Assembly (NCBI GenBank): GCA_022706885.1
Contig: JAKJBR010000039.1
Coordinates: 1 to 11,608 of the forward strand
Length of the DNA: 11,608 bases
Reading direction: 5' to 3'
Source: DUPQ01 sp022706885
Lineage (GTDB): Bacteria > Bacillota > Clostridia > DUPQ01
Shown here piece after piece: positions 5,966 through 11,608 of the stretch. Made by a program: the position numbers and the translations under genes. Under the pieces are notes generated by a model. It saw nothing but the letters and a program-made list of their open reading frames with translations, was not told the origin of the DNA and did no database searches. Every line of letters starts with the position of its first letter. Position 1 is the stretch's first letter.

Positions 5966-6951
5966 GTGAGAACAATTTACAAAAACCCAATATTACCGTA
6001 ACGGAATACAATTCCGATGAAATTCGAGAATATTCGACAGATTCTTTGGAAACACTTAAAAAGGATGTAAAAGGGGTTCGCTGGATTGATATCGACAATG
6101 AATGCGGCAAGGTATTATGCGAGCAGATGTCAAGACTGTATAATATCCATCCCGTAGTTTTGGAAAGTATATATGAAAAAGACCAAAGTCCCAAACTGGA
6201 TGATTATCAGGACTTTCTGTTTGCCGTTGCCACTATGATTTACAAAAAAGAACAGGCCCTTGTGGCAGAGGGTATTTCCTTTTTGTTAGGCGACAATTAC
6301 GTTATTTCCATAGGAGATCTGGACGGGGATGTTTTTGATAAAGTGCGAAAAGAGTTACATACCCCCAAAAGCCGCATACGCACGTCCGGTCCCGATTATC
6401 TGCTATACCGTCTTATGGACTCCATAACCGATGATTACTTTGCAACCCTTTACGAGATTGAAGAACGGATATACCGGTTGGAAGAGGAAATAATCAAAGA
6501 TCCGTCCGACTCACTGTTGGCAAAAATAAGGGAGGTAAAGAGCGATAACCAACTGGTTGCAAAATCCATCATACCTTTTAAAGAGTCCCGCTCAATTTTG
6601 ATTAACATGCCTTCAAAATTCATTACCTCTTCTGTCGCCCCTTATATGAATGATGTTTACGATCACATAAAAGAAGCTATAGGATTGTCGGAAACCTGTC
6701 GTGTAATGATAAACGATCTGATGCAGCTGTTCTATGCCTCCACAAGCTATAAACTTAACGAGATAATAAAAGTACTTACCGTTATATCCACAATATTCAT
6801 TCCTCTGACTTTCATTGTGGGATTGTACGGTATGAACTTCAAGCACATACCGGAATTTAACATACCCTGGGCTTATCCCGTGCTATTGGGAGTTATGCTG
6901 GTTATAACCTTGTTTATGATATATTATTTCAAAAAAAAGAAATGGTTCTGA
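5962..6951 (+). CDS. corA: CorA-family magnesium/cobalt transport protein
   Basis: CorA forms a pentameric inner-membrane channel that admits Mg2+ (also Co2+ or Ni2+). The 329-residue protein has a long acidic cytoplasmic N-terminal domain (1-265) with the characteristic coiled helices (about 150-265). Two C-terminal membrane helices follow, at about 267-288 and 304-324. The signature GMN motif is at 290-292 in YGMNFKHIPE, and the lysine-rich tail KKKKWF is typical. Many homologues have GMNFE after the first helix; here it is GMNFK. The ATG overlaps the mscL stop (ATGA at 5962-5965), indicating translational coupling, and only a weak AAGG precedes it. An intrinsic terminator lies 25 bp after the stop codon. 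The exact metal cannot be told from the sequence. Confidence 0.92.
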   Translation: MSENNLQKPNITVTEYNSDEIREYSTDSLETLKKDVKGVRWIDIDNECGKVLCEQMSRLYNIHPVVLESIYEKDQSPKLDDYQDFLFAVATMIYKKEQALVAEGISFLLGDNYVISIGDLDGDVFDKVRKELHTPKSRIRTSGPDYLLYRLMDSITDDYFATLYEIEERIYRLEEEIIKDPSDSLLAKIREVKSDNQLVAKSIIPFKESRSILINMPSKFITSSVAPYMNDVYDHIKEAIGLSETCRVMINDLMQLFYASTSYKLNEIIKVLTVISTIFIPLTFIVGLYGMNFKHIPEFNIPWAYPVLLGVMLVITLFMIYYFKKKKWF

Positions 6952-6976
6952 TAAAAAAGCTATTCCGATATATAAC

Positions 6977-7001
6977 AAAAGGGCTGTAATACAGCCCTTT
7001 T
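6977..7001. terminator. Bidirectional intrinsic terminator between corA and clpB
   Basis: AAAAGGGCTGT (6977-6987) pairs perfectly with ACAGCCCTTTT (6991-7001) around an AAT loop. The T run on the plus strand ends corA transcripts, and the A run gives a T run on the minus strand for clpB transcripts. It stands between the two converging genes. Confidence 0.9.
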
Positions 7002-7047
7002 ACATTTATCCTATTCAAATAAGATATCTATAAATTATTTCCTTTAC

Positions 7048-9654
7048 TTAACCTTCGGTATCTACGCTAAGTTTATCGCCGTCGTAATCGACATACAGTA
7101 CCGTATCCGGCTCCAAATCATATGCCAGTATCATTTTAGCTATCAGTGTCTCCACATGACTTTGTATATATCTTTTCAGAGGACGCGCTCCGTAAATACT
7201 GTCAAATCCCTGGTCCACAATATACTCTTTTGCCCGCTTTGATACCTTCAGGCCCAACCTCTTATTCTCCACTCTCCTTGCCAGATCTTCAATCATAAGA
7301 TCTACAATGGACATTATCTCCTTTTCGGATAAAGGCTTGTACAGTACTATCTCATCCAGTCTGTTCAAAAACTCCGGACGGAACTTCTGCTTAAGAAGCG
7401 TATCCACCATTTTTCTTGCTTCGTCCGATATTTCGTTATCCTCCGTTATACCATCCATGATGTATGGGGTACCCAAATTGGAAGTCATTATTATAATGGT
7501 GTTCTTGAAGTCCACGGTACGTCCCTGGGAATCGGTTATTCTGCCGTCATCCAAAACCTGCAGCAGAATGTTGAACACATCGGGATGTGCCTTCTCTATT
7601 TCATCAAACAGCACTACCGCATACGGCCTTCTTCGCACCGCTTCGGTAAGCTGTCCGCCTTCCTCATATCCCACATATCCCGGAGGCGCTCCTATCAGTC
7701 TGCTTACCGAGAACTTTTCCATATACTCACTCATATCTATTCTGACCATATTCTTTTCATCGTCGAAAAGTGCCTCTGCAAGTGCCTTTGCAAGTTCGGT
7801 TTTACCCACACCGGTAGGTCCTAAAAACAGGAAGGAACCTATAGGTCTGTCGTGATCCTGAATGCCCGCTCTGGAACGTAAGATGCATTCGGTTACCTTT
7901 GTTACCGCTTCATCCTGTCCTATAACCCTTTTGTGCAGTATATCTTCCAATCCTAAAAGTTTTTCTCTTTCGCTTTGCATAAGCTTGGATACAGGTATAC
8001 CGGTCCATCTTGCAACTATCAGTGCTATTTCCTCTTCCGTTACCTTATCTCTTAATAAAGTATGCTTTTGTTCCGCCTGTTCCGCTATCTCTTCCTGTTC
8101 GGCAAGGGTTTTTGTAAGGGCAGGCAGTTTTCCGTACTTAAGCTCGGCAGCTTTATTGAGGTCATATTCTCTTTCGGCTTTTTCAATCTCGGCATTGACC
8201 TTCTCTATCTCCTCACGTATCTTCTGCACTTTGGATATGGAAGCCTTTTCATTCTCCCACTTGGCTTTCATCTCATTGAACTCTTCTCTCAATTGGGTAA
8301 GCTCTTGCCTTATCTTGGCCAGCTGCTCTTTGGAAAGTTTGTCGCTTTCTTTTTTCAGTGCCGCTTCCTCAATCTCATACTGCATTATTTTCCTCGATAT
8401 ATCATCCAGCTCCGAAGGCATGGAATCTATCTCGGTTTTTATAAGGGCACATGCCTCATCCACCAAATCAATGGCTTTATCGGGCAGGAATCTGTCGGAT
8501 ATATATCTGTCGGACAGTGTTGCCGCCGCTATTAATGCCTGATCCTGTATTTTTACTCCGTGGAAAACTTCATATCTTTCCTTAAGTCCTCTCAGTATGG
8601 AAATAGTATCTTCTACAGATGGCTCCAGTACCATTACCGGCTGGAATCGTCTTTCCAGAGCGGCATCTTTTTCTATATACTGACGATACTCGTTCAATGT
8701 CGTCGCACCTATACAATGGAGTTCTCCTCTGGCAAGCATGGGTTTGAGCAGATTGCCCGCATCCATGGCTCCCTCGGTTTTACCCGCTCCCACTATATTG
8801 TGTAATTCATCAATAAAAAGTATTATTCTTCCTTCGGAATTCTTTACTTCCTGAAGTACCGCTTTGAATCGCTCTTCAAATTCCCCTCTGTATTTTGCAC
8901 CGGCAACCAGTGCACCCATATCCAGGGAGAATATCTTTCTCTCCTTCAGATTGTCCGGCACATCCTTACGTACTATTCTCAATGCCAGTCCTTCGGCAAT
9001 AGCGGTCTTTCCCACACCCGGTTCACCTATCAGTACCGGATTATTCTTGGTCTTTCTGGACAGTATCCTTATAACATTCCTTATCTCTTCGTCACGCCCT
9101 ATTACCGGGTCCAGTTTCTGATTCCTTGCAAGCTCCACCAGATTCTGACCGTATTTTTTCAGCACGTCATATGTAGACTCGGGATTATCCGATGTCACCT
9201 TGGTGTTTCCTCTTATGGAAGCCAGTGCTCTTAAAAAGGAATCTTTGGTTATGCCTGTTTCTCTGAACAGCTCTCTTATCCTCGGATTGGCCGTTTCAAT
9301 AACGGCAAGGAATATGTGTTCTACCGACACATACTCGTCTTTCATTATCTTTGCCTGCTTTTCCGCTTCATTTAGTGTCAAATCGGTATCTTTTGAAATA
9401 TATACCTTATCCGGTTCCCTGCCGCTTCCCGTTACCTTGGGAAGTGCGGATACCAGGTTCTCGGCTTTTTGTATAAGTAACCCGGTATCTAAGTTCATGG
9501 AAACCATTAACTGTGCTATAAAGCTTTCCGGTTGACTTAAAAGAACATAGAGAAGATGTTCCTGCTCTATCTGTATATTACCGTATTCAATCGCAAGGCT
9601 TTGTGCCCTGTTAAGTGCTTCTACGGATTTTTGTGTAAACTTCTGTATATTCAT
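7048..9654 (-). CDS. clpB: ATP-dependent disaggregase ClpB (Hsp104 family)
   Basis: ClpB is a cytoplasmic hexameric AAA+ machine that, with DnaK, pulls polypeptides out of aggregates after heat or other stress. The 868 residues match the full-length family. In order: a Clp N-domain (1-150); the first AAA+ module with Walker A GEPGVGKT (210-217), pore-loop KYRG (254-257) and Walker B ILFIDE (278-283); the long coiled-coil middle domain (about 400-545) that separates ClpB from ClpA and ClpC; and the second module with GPTGVGKT (612-619), VVLFDE (680-685) and pore-loop GYVG (659-662). No IGL/IGF ClpP-docking loop was noticed, as expected for ClpB. The start at 9654 has GGAGG 6 nt upstream. It sits 16 bp after the ribbon-helix-helix gene on the same strand, with the ribosome binding site inside the gap, so the two are very probably cotranscribed. 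Confidence 0.97.
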   Translation of the reverse strand: MNIQKFTQKSVEALNRAQSLAIEYGNIQIEQEHLLYVLLSQPESFIAQLMVSMNLDTGLLIQKAENLVSALPKVTGSGREPDKVYISKDTDLTLNEAEKQAKIMKDEYVSVEHIFLAVIETANPRIRELFRETGITKDSFLRALASIRGNTKVTSDNPESTYDVLKKYGQNLVELARNQKLDPVIGRDEEIRNVIRILSRKTKNNPVLIGEPGVGKTAIAEGLALRIVRKDVPDNLKERKIFSLDMGALVAGAKYRGEFEERFKAVLQEVKNSEGRIILFIDELHNIVGAGKTEGAMDAGNLLKPMLARGELHCIGATTLNEYRQYIEKDAALERRFQPVMVLEPSVEDTISILRGLKERYEVFHGVKIQDQALIAAATLSDRYISDRFLPDKAIDLVDEACALIKTEIDSMPSELDDISRKIMQYEIEEAALKKESDKLSKEQLAKIRQELTQLREEFNEMKAKWENEKASISKVQKIREEIEKVNAEIEKAEREYDLNKAAELKYGKLPALTKTLAEQEEIAEQAEQKHTLLRDKVTEEEIALIVARWTGIPVSKLMQSEREKLLGLEDILHKRVIGQDEAVTKVTECILRSRAGIQDHDRPIGSFLFLGPTGVGKTELAKALAEALFDDEKNMVRIDMSEYMEKFSVSRLIGAPPGYVGYEEGGQLTEAVRRRPYAVVLFDEIEKAHPDVFNILLQVLDDGRITDSQGRTVDFKNTIIIMTSNLGTPYIMDGITEDNEISDEARKMVDTLLKQKFRPEFLNRLDEIVLYKPLSEKEIMSIVDLMIEDLARRVENKRLGLKVSKRAKEYIVDQGFDSIYGARPLKRYIQSHVETLIAKMILAYDLEPDTVLYVDYDGDKLSVDTEG

Positions 9655-9670
9655 GTTTTACCTCCTGAAA

Positions 9671-10333
9671 TCATATAATCATTCCTGTTTTTGCATAGTA
9701 TTCTTTGTATGCCGCATATATATCCGATATAACATAATCTGTATTATCCATATTACTCATAAAAATATCCAATGCCTTATCCAATGTTGTAATATATGCC
9801 GCAATGGCTTTGCCAAGCCTTTGTTCTTCAATATTCATACGGTCGTTTAAGAAGAAAAATCTCGTATAGCAGACATTTTCATAGGATGTCATCTCCACCT
9901 CATCATATGCGTCGGGTATAAGTTGCTTTTCAACTTTCTGCCATATGGTAAAAAAGTCTTCTATCGCTGAGATAAGACTGCTGCTTTGTGTCCTAACCTG
10001 CGCTTTCAACTTGAGAAAAGGTCCTTTGTCCCTTCCCAGAATCTCCAAGCAATAGCGTATTGTAGGACGGTACCTGTAGCTCAATGCCGTTCGCACATCC
10101 ATAAAGGAATTGGAGTTCATCTCCACGAAAGCATATTTTTCGTACGGTTCCAAAAAAGCTCTTGCGGCATCTAAAATGTCTTTTATCCTCTGCTGAGGAG
10201 TGGTATAGGACACATGTGAAGCCAGCACCTCACTTATATAGTTGGAACGGCTGGTTCGCCTTGCATATGCCAGCATATCAATCTTTTTTATTACCTCATC
10301 GTTAAGTATGAGGCTGTATACGGACTTTCCCAT
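9671..10333 (-). CDS. Ribbon-helix-helix protein of unknown function, first gene of the clpB operon
   Basis: The first 42 residues read as a ribbon-helix-helix (MetJ/Arc/CopG-type) DNA-binding domain. There is a short beta strand (SVYSLIL, 4-10), a helix (12-25), the turn RRTSRSNY (25-32) and a second helix to about 40. The remaining 180 residues are helical and match no family I recognise. They include a C-terminal segment with many aromatic and acidic residues. The start codon ATG (10331-10333) was chosen over the GTG three bases upstream (10334-10336). The ribosome binding site AGAGAGG (10340-10346 on the complement) sits 6 nt from the ATG but only 3 nt from the GTG. The resulting protein has 220 residues. 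Being promoter-proximal to clpB suggests a regulator, perhaps of its own operon. This is inference; a role in plasmid or chromosome maintenance or as an antitoxin-like protein is not excluded. Confidence 0.75.
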   Translation of the reverse strand: MGKSVYSLILNDEVIKKIDMLAYARRTSRSNYISEVLASHVSYTTPQQRIKDILDAARAFLEPYEKYAFVEMNSNSFMDVRTALSYRYRPTIRYCLEILGRDKGPFLKLKAQVRTQSSSLISAIEDFFTIWQKVEKQLIPDAYDEVEMTSYENVCYTRFFFLNDRMNIEEQRLGKAIAAYITTLDKALDIFMSNMDNTDYVISDIYAAYKEYYAKTGMII

Positions 10334-10355
10334 CACGTACCTCTCTTTCAGAATT

Positions 10356-10384
10356 ATTGTATCACTTGTTCAGTAATTTGGCAA
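10356..10384 (-). promoter_or_regulatory. Promoter of the ribbon-helix-helix/clpB operon
   Basis: On the minus strand the -35 element is TTGCCA (10379-10384), the spacer is 17 bp and the -10 element is TACAAT (10356-10361). The expected start of transcription is near 10349, just upstream of the ribosome binding site, so the leader is very short. No CIRCE inverted repeat and no CtsR heptad repeat was found in 10337-10546. Confidence 0.65.
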
Positions 10385-10455
10385 TGATATTATATAATCT
10401 TATTAACAAATGTTTTCCTTCAACAAATACAAGAAAGGTTACGGTGACATACTCA

Positions 10456-10484
10456 CTTAAACTGTTTATTGTGTATGATATAAT
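10456..10484 (+). promoter_or_regulatory. Extended -10 promoter of the FprA gene
   Basis: TGATATAAT (10476-10484) is a perfect extended -10 element. The hexamer at 17 bp spacing, CTTAAA (10456-10461), is a poor -35. Expected initiation is near 10491, inside the palindrome at 10485-10496, leaving a leader of about 55 bases. Confidence 0.6.
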
Positions 10485-10496
10485 TTATTTAAATAA
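10485..10496. promoter_or_regulatory. 12-bp perfect palindrome over the FprA transcription start
   Basis: TTATTTAAATAA is its own reverse complement and directly follows the -10 element. The position is ideal for a repressor site. Its core resembles the AT-rich centre of NsrR-type sites, but AT-rich palindromes also arise by chance. Confidence 0.3.
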
Positions 10497-10546
10497 GCAT
10501 TTATTAATTTAAGTATTGAAATGATATATACAAGAAAGGGATTTTT

Positions 10547-11608
10547 ATGAAGAAGCCGGTAAAGAATAACGTATACTGGGTAGGAAAGACCGATTGGGAA
10601 CTGAAGAAATTTCACGGGGAAGAGTTATCCACCCATCACGGGTCAAGCTATAACAGTTATTTAATAATGGAGGAAAAGACCGTCCTCATAGATACCGTAT
10701 GGTCTCCGTTTGAAAATGAATTTGTGGAAAATCTGGAAAAGGAAATTGACTTAAAGAAGATTGATTTCATAGTGTGCAATCACGGTGAAGTGGACCACAG
10801 CGGAGCACTTAACAAGTTGATGGAGAAAATACCCTCCACTCCCATATACTGCTCCGCCAATGCCGTAAAATCGTTACAGGGACAATATTTTAAGAACTGG
10901 GATTTGCGTCCTTTAAAAACAGGAGATACCATAGACATAGGTAACGGCAAGCAGTTGGTTTTTGTGGAAATGCGTATGCTGCACTGGCCGGACAGTATGG
11001 CCTGCTACCTGACAAAAGACAATATACTGTTTTCTAATGATGCATTCGGTCAGCACTATGCTTGCGACCATCTCTTTAACGATTCTGCAGATCAATGCAC
11101 ACTGTATGCCGAAGCGGAAAAATATTACGCAAACATTCTGGCTCCCTTCAGTGCGATACTCAAAAGAAAACTGGAAGAAATACGTTCACTTAATCTGGAT
11201 ATAGATATTATTGCCCCCAGTCACGGTGTGATATGGAGAGACAATCCTATGCAGATAGTGGAAAAATACAGGTTATGGTGTGACAACTATCAGGAAAACC
11301 TCATAACCATTGTTTACGATACCATGTGGAACGGAACCAGAGCGCTTGCCGAAAAGATAGCAGAGGGTATAAGGGAAAAAGATGAGAGTGTAAATATACG
11401 CATATTCAATCTTCCCAAGAGCGACATGAATGATGTTGCCACACAGATTTTCAAATCCAGGACCGTTCTTTTAGGTTCTCCTACAGTCAATAACTGTGCA
11501 CTGCATTCGCTTGCCGCACTCACCCACTACATTAAAGGTCTGAAGCTGAAAAACAAGAAGGCTGCGGCATTCGGCTGTTACGGTTGGTCGGGAGAATCGG
11601 TTAAGATA
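10547..11608 (+). CDS. fprA: Flavo-diiron protein (A-type flavoprotein; O2/NO reductase), 3' end cut off by the window edge
   Basis: These cytoplasmic enzymes reduce O2 to water and/or NO to N2O in anaerobes, taking electrons from rubredoxin or a related carrier. The frame is open from the ATG to the last base, giving 354 residues. Residues 1-250 form the metallo-beta-lactamase-like domain. All diiron ligands are present: His79, Glu81, Asp83 and His84 in NHGEVDHSG, then His146, Asp165 and His226, at the same numbers that I recall for Desulfovibrio gigas ROO. Residues from about 252 form the flavodoxin domain with the FMN loop YDTMWNGT (257-264), GSPTVNN (310-316) and the start of GCYGWSGE (343-350). 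About 45 more residues are expected, and any C-terminal rubredoxin or other extension lies outside the window. The ribosome binding site AAAGGG (10535-10540) is 6 nt from the ATG. Confidence 0.93.
   Translation, partial: MKKPVKNNVYWVGKTDWELKKFHGEELSTHHGSSYNSYLIMEEKTVLIDTVWSPFENEFVENLEKEIDLKKIDFIVCNHGEVDHSGALNKLMEKIPSTPIYCSANAVKSLQGQYFKNWDLRPLKTGDTIDIGNGKQLVFVEMRMLHWPDSMACYLTKDNILFSNDAFGQHYACDHLFNDSADQCTLYAEAEKYYANILAPFSAILKRKLEEIRSLNLDIDIIAPSHGVIWRDNPMQIVEKYRLWCDNYQENLITIVYDTMWNGTRALAEKIAEGIREKDESVNIRIFNLPKSDMNDVATQIFKSRTVLLGSPTVNNCALHSLAALTHYIKGLKLKNKKAAAFGCYGWSGESVKI

Noticed and set aside
7307..9535. Several long open frames on the plus strand opposite clpB
   Set aside because: They are antisense shadows of a strongly conserved gene, rich in Ser, Leu and Phe, without ribosome binding sites.
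10444..10512. A 22-codon GTG-initiated frame with an upstream AAAGG
   Set aside because: It contains the -10 element of the FprA promoter and has no recognisable product, so it was not called as a gene.
10337..10546. Search for CIRCE, CtsR or Rex operators
   Set aside because: Only a half-site-like TTAACAA near 10403-10409 was found; no complete operator of these types is present.

Overview
The window looks like chromosomal sequence from a low-GC Gram-positive anaerobe, most likely a clostridium and possibly from the Lachnospiraceae. The pointers are AT-rich intergenic DNA, strong GGAGG-type ribosome binding sites, TATAAT promoters, a flavo-diiron protein (FprA), and the Clostridia-type PurC variant. 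The taxonomic call is an inference. No tRNA, rRNA, insertion sequence, prophage gene or CRISPR array was seen.

Layout. (1) Bases 1-683, plus strand: 3' part of a ZIP-family metal transporter. (2) 738-4402, minus strand: an accessory-looking pair made of an AlbA_2/HATPase_c_4 regulator-like gene and, 71 bp downstream, a 732-residue DUF5703-type protein with an (alpha/alpha)6 glycosidase-like body and no signal peptide. (3) 4403-4741: a divergent intergenic region with a striking array of nine ACATT-type units every 10 or 11 bp across the promoter of the AlbA_2 gene. (4) 4742-6951, plus strand: purC, mscL and corA, closely packed, with corA overlapping mscL by the ATGA arrangement, closed by a bidirectional terminator at 6977-7001. 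(5) 7048-10333, minus strand: a ribbon-helix-helix protein of unknown function followed after 16 bp by clpB. (6) 10547-11608, plus strand: the 5' part of a flavo-diiron protein gene (FprA), divergent from the ribbon-helix-helix gene.

How the parts may work together. The housekeeping functions are purine synthesis, osmotic safety valve, magnesium uptake, disaggregase and O2/NO detoxification. The two least ordinary elements are regulatory. First, the helically phased repeat array covers the -35 element of the AlbA_2 gene, and a related 17-nt sequence with two insertions sits over the -35 region of the downstream glycosidase-like gene. This suggests that one DNA-binding protein, perhaps the AlbA_2 protein, controls both genes. 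Second, a ribbon-helix-helix protein leads the clpB operon, and no CIRCE or CtsR site was seen in its promoter, so it is a candidate for a different way of controlling clpB. Both proposals are inferences.
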